A DNA stretch of 8,936 nucleotides, from positions 1,356 to 10,291 of the forward strand of contig NVVP01000064.1 in the NCBI GenBank assembly GCA_002402245.1, given 5' to 3'. Both the position numbers and the translations under genes were made by a program. The notes beneath the pieces were generated by a model. The model saw only the letters and a list, made by a program, of their open reading frames with translations. It had not been told where the DNA came from and ran no database searches. The DNA comes from Gammaproteobacteria bacterium (GTDB lineage: Bacteria > Pseudomonadota > Gammaproteobacteria > Nitrosococcales > Methylophagaceae). The stretch's first letter is position 1, and every line of letters begins with the position of its first letter. Shown piece after piece: positions 1-6,100 of this stretch.

Positions 1-23
1 CACAAATCAAGATACTGTTTCAT
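1..23 (-). CDS. Start of a minus-strand gene, possibly thymidylate synthase (5' end only)
   Basis: An ATG on the minus strand at position 23 opens seven codons, reading MKQYLDL, before the window ends. This matches the usual N-terminus of bacterial thymidylate synthase ThyA, which often begins MKQYLxL. An AGG sits about 8 bases upstream of the ATG, and the gene would lie 31 bp downstream of the regulator gene's stop codon. Seven residues are too few for a firm call, so thyA is an inference only. Sequence to the left of the window would settle it. Confidence 0.33.
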
Positions 24-54
24 GGCAAAGCCTAAAGAAAATAATTAACGCTTA

Positions 55-978
55 TTATAGCGAGTATTTTTGCATTCTATACAGTAAAGTATCACGACTA
101 ATGCCTAACAGCCGTGCCGCCTTGGAACGGTTGCCCGCCGCCATTTCAAGCGCCTGATTAATTAAGTCTAATTCAACCTGAGCCAGCTTGATTCCTGTTG
201 GAGGCAAAATAAACAAATGATCTTTCGCTGCCACTTCAGGCATCATGTCATGCGGTAGGTCTTCCATCTCAAGCAATTTACCCGGGTTAAACAAGGCCAT
301 TCGCTGACAAAAATTAATTAACTCGCGAACATTACCTGGCCATGCGTAAGTGGTAAGACAATGCTCGGTGTTTTTAGCATAGCGAACCACGGCATTACCA
401 CCAGCAAATTCACGGCCAAAATGACGTAATAACAAGCTAATATCTTCACTACGATCTTTTAAGGCAGGCACGGTAATAGGCACAACTTCTAAGCGATAAA
501 ATAAATCAGCTCTAAATCGCCCCGCCTTTACTTCTTCATGCAAATTGGCACTGGTTGCAGCAATGATTCGTACATCGGCCATATGCAATTTATGGCTGCC
601 TTGCAACTGACACTCACCCGCTTCCAAAAAGCGTAATACTTTTGCCTGAATCGACAGCGGCAATGCATTAACCTCATCGAGAAAAACAGTGCCACCATCA
701 GCGGCTAAAAATCGACCTCGATGCTCAATCACACCATCCTGATTACAACGTCCAAATAGCTCTAGCTCAATACCTTCAATAGGTAGCGCGGCACAATTAA
801 TAGTAACTAACTCTTTATCTCGACGGTGACTTTCCAGATGAATACTGGTCGCCACTAAGTCTTTTCCCGTGCCAGTCTCACCATAAATCAATACACTGGC
901 ATCACTCGCTGCAATCATTGGCAGGGTGCGAACAATATGACTAATTTGAGGTGAGTCGCCGAGAATCTTATTCATCAT
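55..978 (-). CDS. Short AAA+/Fis-type transcriptional regulator lacking the GAFTGA loop
   Basis: This is an enhancer-binding-protein-type regulator reduced to an AAA+ ATPase plus a Fis-like helix-turn-helix, with no receiver, GAF or PAS domain in front. From the ATG at 978 (307 aa; the ATG at 975 is equally possible) it shows Walker A GETGTGKD at 33-40, Walker B GGTVFLDE at 95-102, arginine-finger region RFRADLFYRL at 154-163, WPGNVREL at 213-220, and a C-terminal HTH (GNRSKAARLLGIS...) at about 282-307. Between ELFG (73-76) and GRF (88-90), where sigma-54 activators carry GAFTGA, the sequence is RCNQDGVIEHR, so the loop is missing and about three residues shorter. Known GAFTGA-less relatives such as TyrR act with sigma-70. 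An in-frame start at 1032 is unlikely because it lies deep inside the upstream gene; CGGAA at 983-987 is a reasonable ribosome site for 978/975. It overlaps the UreH-like gene by 11 bp, so translational coupling is likely. Confidence 0.85.
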   Translation of the reverse strand: MMNKILGDSPQISHIVRTLPMIAASDASVLIYGETGTGKDLVATSIHLESHRRDKELVTINCAALPIEGIELELFGRCNQDGVIEHRGRFLAADGGTVFLDEVNALPLSIQAKVLRFLEAGECQLQGSHKLHMADVRIIAATSANLHEEVKAGRFRADLFYRLEVVPITVPALKDRSEDISLLLRHFGREFAGGNAVVRYAKNTEHCLTTYAWPGNVRELINFCQRMALFNPGKLLEMEDLPHDMMPEVAAKDHLFILPPTGIKLAQVELDLINQALEMAAGNRSKAARLLGISRDTLLYRMQKYSL

Positions 979-1714
979 GCAATTCCGTTTGAGGAGGATG
1001 AATATGATTAACAGAATGGTCATGACCATCACTATGATCGGCCATGGGCCAAAACGCCGAAGCCAATGCCATTAAAATAATCGACACACCGGCTATTTGC
1101 CTTAAGTGTTTAATTCTGGCCATGGCGGCTAACATGCCAGTAAATAAACCCGCACCCATCACTGCTGGCAAGGTGCCTGCACCAAAGGCCAACATCACTA
1201 ATGAGCCTTTAACAGGATCGCCCGATGTCGCGGCTACAGCCAAGGCGGCATAAACTAATCCACAAGGTAACCAGCCCCACACCATGCCTAATAAGAAGGC
1301 TTGGGTGCGATTTTTCACCGGCATCAGCTTTTGCCCAATAGGTTGCAACCACCGCCACACAGGTGCACCGATACGTTCCATGCGAGCAAACTTAGGAAAC
1401 CAACCGGCTAAATATAACCCCATGGCGATCATGACGATAAAAGACAGATAACGCAGAATCGTATGGCCATCAAAATTCGCTAATGGCGAGCTCAACAAAC
1501 CAACCATAGCCCCAGCGGTGCCATAACTTAGTAATCGGCCTAAATTATAGTTAAAAATATAAGGGAACATTTTGCGCGGACTTTCACGCACTTCTCGGGG
1601 CAAACTTAAGGTCAAAGCGCCAATCACCGATCCACACATCGCAATGCAATGTACCGTACTAAATAACCCCAACAAGAATGCAGTGGCATACGAGCCAGTG
1701 ATGCCTTCAATCAT
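968..1714 (-). CDS. UreH/SafE-like inner-membrane protein with His-rich C-terminus
   Basis: A polytopic inner-membrane protein of the UreH-like/DsbD_2 type, usually annotated as sulfite exporter TauE/SafE. About six hydrophobic segments can be seen in 248 aa. The two hallmark Cys motifs are present: HCIAMCG in the first membrane segment (about residues 22-28) and WGWLPCGLVY in the fourth (about 146-155). The last 22 residues contain six His plus several Asp/Glu (HSDGHDHSVNHIH...), which suggests metal binding. I chose the ATG at 1714 over an in-frame TTG at 1720 because AAGG lies 8 bases before the ATG but directly against the TTG. Family members often sit with cytochrome oxidase assembly or metal genes, and transport of sulfite is not established for them. 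Here it overlaps a regulator gene and diverges from a copper-type TonB receptor, so a role in metal handling is inferred. Confidence 0.8.
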   Translation of the reverse strand: MIEGITGSYATAFLLGLFSTVHCIAMCGSVIGALTLSLPREVRESPRKMFPYIFNYNLGRLLSYGTAGAMVGLLSSPLANFDGHTILRYLSFIVMIAMGLYLAGWFPKFARMERIGAPVWRWLQPIGQKLMPVKNRTQAFLLGMVWGWLPCGLVYAALAVAATSGDPVKGSLVMLAFGAGTLPAVMGAGLFTGMLAAMARIKHLRQIAGVSIILMALASAFWPMADHSDGHDHSVNHIHPPQTELHDE

Positions 1715-1720
1715 TTTCAA

Positions 1721-1863
1721 ACCTTAAAACCATACTAATGGTGAGAGATTAACATGCCGTTAAAAATAAAAATAACGTCATTTGACACACTAAAACAGCA
1801 TAAGCCCCAATTTTTATTATCTTTTCTCGTTAAAATAGACCTAACTTTAAAGAGGAGACCTCA
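1721..1863. promoter_or_regulatory. Divergent control region between the UreH-like gene and the TonB receptor
   Basis: This 140-bp AT-rich spacer must hold the promoters for both directions. On the plus strand there is a TTGACA at 1782-1787 inside a short dyad (GTCA-TT-TGAC at 1778-1787), but no good -10 follows at 16-18 bp. Possible -10 elements are TATTAT (1815-1820) and TAAAAT (1831-1836), neither with a convincing -35. I found no GG-N10-GC sigma-54 promoter on either strand. The receptor gene has a strong ribosome site, GAGGAG, at 1852-1857. Confidence 0.45.
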
Positions 1864-3924
1864 ATGCATTATTTTAAACTTCTACCATTATCACTACTCA
1901 TGGTCGGACTATATTCAAACGCACATGCCGAACATATCAGCCTGCCCACCATCTCTGTTGAAGGCATTGCTGAAGAAGAAACACCTTATGTTATTCCTCC
2001 TCTTTCTGTGTCGACACCAGACACTGGCGACATGGTCAAGCGTCTTCCCGGTGCCAACATCAATAAAAATGGCCCACTCACCAGCGTAGTGCAATATCGA
2101 GGTTTATTTGGTGATCGCGTTAATGTGCTTATTGATGGTGTGCGTATCGATCAAGCCGGCCCCAACCGAATGGATTCACCTTTAAGTTATCTACCTAGCT
2201 CTCGTGTAGCTGACGTATCGCTTTATCGTGGCATCGCCCCTGTTAGCTCAGGTATCGAAACCATCGGCGGCACAGTGATGGCCAATTCTAAAAAAGCAGA
2301 GTTTGCGAGCGGTGACGAAGCTGAACTACATGGTAATGCCACCGCAGCCTATGCTGAAAATGGCAGCACACGTCATGCCGGCCTATTAGCCAGCATCGCC
2401 ACCCAAACACATCGCTTTCAAGTAGTAGGCAGTGTCGATCGTGGTGATGACCTCGAATTTGATGGCGGTAAAATCCTTTCAAGCAAACATGAACGCGATA
2501 CCGTTGGCATTAACTACGCCTTTCAAAAACTAGGTCATGAACTAGAGCTTGATATTGAACATCATGACACCGGCGAAACAGGTACTGTCGCTCTACCAAT
2601 GGATATTATCTATGCTCGTAGTGACAACTATAAAATTAAATTTGCTAAGGCACTTAATAACGGCGGCAAGATCAGCACTCGCCTAACGTATCAAGATGCC
2701 GAACATCTAATGAACAACTATCAATTAAGAACCAAAATGTCAGCAATGCAACGCTTTGCATTAAGTGATGTGGAATCTTTCGGCTATCATTTCACTTATG
2801 AAAAAGACGCATGGTCATTCGGCCTAGAAGGCGACCAAGCCGATCATAATGCCACTGTATATAATCCTAATAATGCCACTTTATTCCTAGAAAATTATAA
2901 AGATATTGAACGAGATCGTGCCAGTATCTTTGCTGAATGGGATGGAAATTTAAACAATGACTGGGATCTAACATCAGGAATTCGCTTCACTAGAATATCA
3001 ATGGATGCCGGCACAGTATCGACCAATATGGGTGGCGCGGCAGCAGCCACATTAGCAACAAACTTTAATAATTCAGATCGCAGCCAAAGTGATAACTTAG
3101 TTGATTTAAGCGCCGTATTCACTCGCCATCTGACTAGTGACCTAGACATTGAATTTGGTCTAGCACGCAAACAACGCGCGCCAAGCTACCAAGCACGTTA
3201 TCTATGGGCGACAATGGAATCAACCTCTGGTTTAGCTGATGGCAACAACTATGTGGGTGATGTAAACCTTAAACCCGAAACAGCCTACCAAGCAGAATTA
3301 GGCCTTGATTGGCACACACCTAAAGCCAGCTTCTCACCTCGTGTGTTCTATCATCACATTAATGACTATATTCAAGGTACAACTTATGCCTCAAGTGGCA
3401 TGATGGACCCAGCTACCATGTTAAATAATATGATGGGCGGTGGAACCTTACTTCAATATAGTAATGTCGACGCTAAACTTTATGGTATGGATGCCAACTG
3501 GTTTGTCGCCTTAAACGACACCTGGCAATTAGAAGGTACCGTCAGCTATGTGCGTGGCGAACGTCGTGATACTAACGATAATTTATACCGTATCGCCCCT
3601 CTCACAGCACGCACCATGTTGAGCTATGTGCAAACGGATTGGCGTGTGGGTATTGAAACTGAAGCTGTAGCAGCCCAAAATAAAATCTCAACTGAAAATA
3701 ATGAGAGTAAAACCGGTGGTTATGCCCTATTCAACTTAACCGGCTTATATCAAGTATCTGAAGCCATCAAACTAAGTGCAGGTATCAATAACGTCTTTGA
3801 TCGTCAATATCAAAACCACCTTGGTGGTTACAACCGCATCAGTGACAACCCTGATATTGCACAAGGCGACCGTGTTTACGGCCTAGGTCGAAGTGCTTAT
3901 GCAGCGGTTAATATTAATTGGTAG
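1864..3924 (+). CDS. TonB-dependent outer-membrane receptor, OprC/NosA copper type
   Basis: An outer-membrane beta-barrel receptor of 686 aa, close to the size of OprC/NosA-type copper receptors. Residues 1-22 form a signal peptide ending AHA. A TonB-box-like stretch (TISVEG) follows at 29-34, the plug at about 45-150 includes VNVLIDGVRID, and the barrel ends in NINW with a terminal aromatic. The segment GPNRMDSPLSY (99-109) matches the plug loop that carries the CxxxM copper motif in OprC, and HLM at 281-283 matches its HxM, with nearly the same spacing. However, the Cys position is Gly99. A Met-rich loop at about 503-527 (SGMMDPATML...MMGGG) could offer further Cu(I) ligands. The gene diverges from the UreH-like and regulator genes, and the GAGGAG ribosome site is well placed. 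Copper is the favoured substrate by family, but substrate is inferred, and the missing Cys could mean altered affinity or specificity. Confidence 0.88.
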   Translation: MHYFKLLPLSLLMVGLYSNAHAEHISLPTISVEGIAEEETPYVIPPLSVSTPDTGDMVKRLPGANINKNGPLTSVVQYRGLFGDRVNVLIDGVRIDQAGPNRMDSPLSYLPSSRVADVSLYRGIAPVSSGIETIGGTVMANSKKAEFASGDEAELHGNATAAYAENGSTRHAGLLASIATQTHRFQVVGSVDRGDDLEFDGGKILSSKHERDTVGINYAFQKLGHELELDIEHHDTGETGTVALPMDIIYARSDNYKIKFAKALNNGGKISTRLTYQDAEHLMNNYQLRTKMSAMQRFALSDVESFGYHFTYEKDAWSFGLEGDQADHNATVYNPNNATLFLENYKDIERDRASIFAEWDGNLNNDWDLTSGIRFTRISMDAGTVSTNMGGAAAATLATNFNNSDRSQSDNLVDLSAVFTRHLTSDLDIEFGLARKQRAPSYQARYLWATMESTSGLADGNNYVGDVNLKPETAYQAELGLDWHTPKASFSPRVFYHHINDYIQGTTYASSGMMDPATMLNNMMGGGTLLQYSNVDAKLYGMDANWFVALNDTWQLEGTVSYVRGERRDTNDNLYRIAPLTARTMLSYVQTDWRVGIETEAVAAQNKISTENNESKTGGYALFNLTGLYQVSEAIKLSAGINNVFDRQYQNHLGGYNRISDNPDIAQGDRVYGLGRSAYAAVNINW

Positions 3925-3980
3925 AAAGGCTTGGCCCTATTTGTTTTCGCTGATCCCTAATTTTGGCCTCAATTCACTTA

Positions 3981-4008
3981 TAGACAAAATTTAATATGAG
4001 AGTATATT
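3981..4008 (+). promoter_or_regulatory. Putative sigma-70 promoter for the leader ORF and HEPN-like gene
   Basis: TAGACA at 3981-3986 (5 of 6 to the -35 consensus) is followed after 16 bp by TATATT at 4003-4008 (5 of 6 to the -10). It is well placed ahead of an AGGA ribosome site at 4027 and the small ORF at 4038. No other good promoter was found before the HEPN-like gene. Confidence 0.45.
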
Positions 4009-4037
4009 TAAATTTATCAATAAGATAGGAAGTGGTC

Positions 4038-4106
4038 ATGAAAACTAAAATAGAATTAGAAGGAGGCCTACTTAATAATTGTTATGAGGCCATTTTGGCC
4101 TCATAA
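4038..4106 (+). CDS. Possible 22-residue leader or small protein ending in the palindrome
   Basis: An ATG at 4038 opens a 22-codon frame (MKTKIELEGGLL..., ending ILAS) closed by TAA at 4104-4106. It has a good ribosome site (AGGA at 4027-4030, 7 bases before ATG) and lies just downstream of a plausible promoter. Its last codons are formed by the 4082-4108 palindrome, so ribosomes on this frame would run into that stem 30 bp before the HEPN-like start. This could be a leader that controls the next gene, but with only 22 codons chance is a real alternative. No similarity is recognised. Confidence 0.3.
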   Translation: MKTKIELEGGLLNNCYEAILAS

Positions 4107-4108
4107 AA
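4082..4108. repeat. Palindromic repeat, copy A
   Basis: A perfect 10-bp stem (TTATGAGGCC / GGCCTCATAA) around an ATTTT loop. The 27 bp from 4082 to 4108 are identical to 6095-6121. The right half alone (ATTTTGGCCTCA) occurs again at 3960-3971. No T-run follows on either strand, so it is not a standard terminator. It may be a REP/MITE-like element or a binding dyad. Confidence 0.8.
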
Positions 4109-4135
4109 CAAAATATTAGTATTCGAGGGTAAGTA

Positions 4136-4618
4136 ATGGGGACGGTAGAAAAAGAAACACGAGGTTCTCATGGTTATATATACCTTACAGCGTGTAAATA
4201 TTTAAGGGCCGCTAACTATATCCCTAATAATGATCGAGGCGCACCTTATCTAGTTAACTTAGCATTTTCTATAGAGCTTTTTATTAAATGTCTCGATGTT
4301 ACTGAAAAAACAATTTTCAATGACCAGCATCCCTTTAACTTAATTGAATATACTCAAACTATTAATACTCGCATCAGAGGTCACTCGTTATTAGATATGT
4401 TTAACAAACTTCCAAGTAAATTAATTGAATTAGCTACAGCTATATATAATAAAAATTACCAAAGATGCCTTGATGAAGATTTAAAAGAAATTGAAAATAC
4501 ATTTGTAGATTGGCGGTATGCATTTGAAAAACAACATATATCATCTGATAGTTTATTACTGGAGGAACTGGCAATATTTTTTAAAGAGTTTGCGGAGGAT
4601 ACTTTTCCGAAAAACTAA
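4136..4618 (+). CDS. Small HEPN-like helical protein (hypothetical)
   Basis: A 160-residue, mostly helical protein with no signal peptide or membrane segment. The layout resembles small HEPN-domain proteins: an early helix with YLVNLAFSIELFIKCL (38-53), then GHSLLDMFNKLP (82-93), then a helix with FVDWRYAFEKQH (123-134). The last fits the Rx4-6H pattern of HEPN RNases (R127, H134, six residues between). Many HEPN proteins are toxins or defence effectors, but others are inactive or act in complexes, so RNase activity is inferred. GAGGG at 4125-4129 is a good ribosome site. There is no clear minimal-nucleotidyltransferase antitoxin beside it; the only small frame upstream is the 22-codon ORF. 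The gene is distinctly AT-rich compared with the TonB receptor, it sits between palindromic repeats, and a terminator follows directly, all consistent with an accessory cargo gene. Family assignment is by eye and moderate. Confidence 0.6.
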   Translation: MGTVEKETRGSHGYIYLTACKYLRAANYIPNNDRGAPYLVNLAFSIELFIKCLDVTEKTIFNDQHPFNLIEYTQTINTRIRGHSLLDMFNKLPSKLIELATAIYNKNYQRCLDEDLKEIENTFVDWRYAFEKQHISSDSLLLEELAIFFKEFAEDTFPKN

Positions 4619-4628
4619 CAAGGCAGTC

Positions 4629-4654
4629 ATCGGACATAAAAAAGCTCCGATTTT
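4629..4654 (+). terminator. Probable rho-independent terminator after the HEPN-like gene
   Basis: A 6-bp perfect stem, ATCGGA (4629-4634) and TCCGAT (4646-4651), encloses an 11-base A-rich loop and leads into TTTT (4651-4654). It starts 10 bp after the HEPN-like stop codon. The stem is short and the T-tract brief, so it may be weak. Confidence 0.45.
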
Positions 4655-4662
4655 AGGGCAAA

Positions 4663-4894
4663 TAAGGTTTCGGCTTCCAATTTGCCCATGGATCGGCTTT
4701 CTTCTCCGAACTTTGTTTTGGCGGTTTAGTCTGCCTTGTATCCTTCGCCCATTCATCTGATTTAGCTTTACGTTCTACGCGCAATTGCTCAGCGTCTTCT
4801 AAGTTTAGTTCAGCAGGCTCACCTGGCGATTGACCTTCTGGAATAATGCGCTCTCGAGGTGGAAATAAAAACTGTTCGGAAGATACCTTAGGTA
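4663..4894 (-). pseudogene. Duplicated 3' end of the VF530-family gene, N-terminal domain lost
   Basis: These 232 bp repeat 6162-6420 in the same orientation with about ten substitutions (roughly 96% identity) and one 27-bp in-frame deletion. They would encode residues 77-161 of the VF530-family protein, the charged tail ending DPWANWKPKP, minus residues 130-138. The DUF2132 domain is absent, the upstream frame meets TGA within seven codons with no usable start, and the stop codon is changed (TAA to TAT at 4662-4664). The frame inside the fragment is otherwise intact, which suggests a recent event. It is read here as a non-functional gene fragment. Confidence 0.85.
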
Positions 4895-4995
4895 TTTCGA
4901 CTGCAATTTCTCATATGTATGGGATGCTAAAAGGGTTAAATCATTTATCAGTTAGCAATCAGTTTAGAGAAATATTTGGAACTGAACTAAGATAG
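4894..4995 (+). pseudogene. 3' remnant of an unidentified gene
   Basis: Starting exactly where the VF530-like duplication ends, the plus strand reads as a protein-like C-terminus of 33 residues (ISTAISHMYGMLKGLNHLS... FREIFGTELR) closed by TAG at 4993-4995. No start of its own is present in the unique part. An ATG at 4846 inside the antisense of the VF530 fragment would give a chimeric 49-residue ORF, probably meaningless. I do not recognise the family. The join looks like a recombination breakpoint that removed the front of a gene. Confidence 0.4.
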
Positions 4996-5097
4996 ATAAT
5001 AACTACGACACCCACTCTAAATACTCTCTTTCTTCAAGCTTGTTTTGAGCAAGTAGATATATTCACATCATCGACCATTAAATTACGCGAATTAAAT

Positions 5098-6003
5098 ATG
5101 AGCAATACTGAAATCAATCTAAAGTCACTTATTGGCGATAACACCAGAGAAGAATTTTTAAAGTTACTCAAGTCTCGAACACCTTTTATATCCCATGGTA
5201 ATACAGAATCTCTTAAAGATTTAATGAGCCTTCCATTTCTTGATTCTGTTGAAAGCCTTGCGGCCTGTTGGCGTGACACTGTTGATGTCTTTAACCCAAA
5301 GATTGCAGATGAGATTTCAAAGGTTTCACTCTCTCCTGAAGACGCTCTCAATGAATATAACAATGGAAGCTGCATTCTCTTCAATGACGTTAATAGAATA
5401 ATTCCTAAGTTTGACAGATGGAATCAGCAAATCAGAAGAGAAATTGGCTTCTCTGAGTTGACCTATGTTAGAAACTTAGTCTACGCAACACCCGCGGGGA
5501 AAGGAAATGCTCCTCATTTCGATCAGAATTTTAATTTTGTGCTTCAATTAGAAGGAACAAAAAAATGGTGGCTAGCAAAAAATAACACCATTAACAATCC
5601 AATGACTCGTCACGTGATCGGGCTGCCTACTGATCATGAACTAGAAGGTTATACCGCTAAAGAATTTCCAAAATCATTTCCCGCCGATTGTACTGAATAT
5701 ATATTAGAACCGGGCTCAATTCTCTTCGTACCACGAGGAGTTTGGCATATGACCGAAGCAGTGACAGATGCGGTTTCGTTTAATTTTACTTTTACACCGC
5801 CGACTTGGATTGATATTGCGACTACGGCCTTAAAAGAAAAGCTCTCTCATTCTGAGAAGTGGAGGGAATCGGCAATTATCGATGACAATGGTTCTTACAA
5901 CAGTGAATTCAACAAACTTCTACATGGTTTAAGTGCCGATGTTGAGAGTTGGAATGCGGTTGATTTCTTAGATATTACTGAGCATCCGAACTTGCCGTTC
6001 TAA
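5098..6003 (+). CDS. JmjC/cupin-type Fe(II)- and 2-oxoglutarate-dependent oxygenase
   Basis: A 301-residue cytosolic protein of the cupin_4/JmjC-like group, related in layout to ribosomal oxygenases such as RoxA (YcfD) but without evident C-terminal winged-helix similarity. The iron-binding facial triad is visible: HFD (H140, D142) in APHFDQNFNFVLQLEGTKKW, and H217 in FVPRGVWHMTEAV. The fold's typical LQLEGxKxW and LEPGSxLFVPxGxWH blocks are intact, so it is probably an active hydroxylase. Substrate is unknown; relatives hydroxylate protein side chains such as those of ribosomal proteins. The ATG at 5098 has no good ribosome site, and the frame is open back to the TAG at 4993 but without another ATG, GTG or TTG start, so 5098 is kept. 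No clear promoter is seen. It lies alone between gene remnants and the second palindrome, so it has no obvious partner gene. Confidence 0.82.
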   Translation: MSNTEINLKSLIGDNTREEFLKLLKSRTPFISHGNTESLKDLMSLPFLDSVESLAACWRDTVDVFNPKIADEISKVSLSPEDALNEYNNGSCILFNDVNRIIPKFDRWNQQIRREIGFSELTYVRNLVYATPAGKGNAPHFDQNFNFVLQLEGTKKWWLAKNNTINNPMTRHVIGLPTDHELEGYTAKEFPKSFPADCTEYILEPGSILFVPRGVWHMTEAVTDAVSFNFTFTPPTWIDIATTALKEKLSHSEKWRESAIIDDNGSYNSEFNKLLHGLSADVESWNAVDFLDITEHPNLPF

Positions 6004-6010
6004 TAGGTTC

Positions 6011-6100
6011 ATGCCGTTTTATATTTTGTGGTTCTTGGACATCAAGGAGTCAGCAAACTTGATTTTCGCTCCAAACTTGCCGCAGAGCGCTATTTTATGA
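6011..6100 (+). CDS. Possible 29-residue small ORF after the oxygenase gene
   Basis: An ATG 8 bp after the oxygenase stop opens 29 codons (MPFYILWFLDI...) closed by TGA at 6098-6100, inside the second palindrome. An AGG precedes the ATG by a few bases. It mirrors the small ORF at 4038 in ending within the palindrome, but in another frame and with unrelated sequence. It may well be chance. Confidence 0.18.
   Translation: MPFYILWFLDIKESANLIFAPNLPQSAIL

Noticed and set aside
979..1032. N-terminal extension of the regulator from an ATG at 1032
   Set aside because: It lies deep inside the UreH-like gene, encodes a hydrophobic stretch unlike the family, and a better ribosome site precedes 978/975, where similarity to related regulators begins.
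1778..1795. FNR-type box (TTGAC-N4-TAAAA) in the divergent region
   Set aside because: The right half-site matches TTGAT-N4-ATCAA too poorly to support a call.
1721..1863. Sigma-54 promoter for the receptor or the UreH-like gene
   Set aside because: No GG-N10-GC element with correct spacing was found on either strand, in line with the missing GAFTGA loop.
2288..3170. Minus-strand open frames inside the receptor gene
   Set aside because: They are antisense to a well-supported coding sequence, lack ribosome sites and show no recognisable protein features.
4612..4660. Integron attC-like sequence (CTAACAAGGCAGTC) after the HEPN-like gene
   Set aside because: The left box only roughly resembles attC, no matching GTTRRRY right box with a paired arm follows at a sensible distance, and the stem present is better explained as a terminator.
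4518..4760. Open frames on both strands across the HEPN-like 3' end and the VF530 fragment
   Set aside because: They are out of frame with the HEPN-like gene and with the VF530 tail, and cross a terminator and a duplication boundary.
5034..5384. Minus-strand frame opposite the oxygenase N-terminus
   Set aside because: It is antisense to the oxygenase, and has no ribosome site or recognisable domain.
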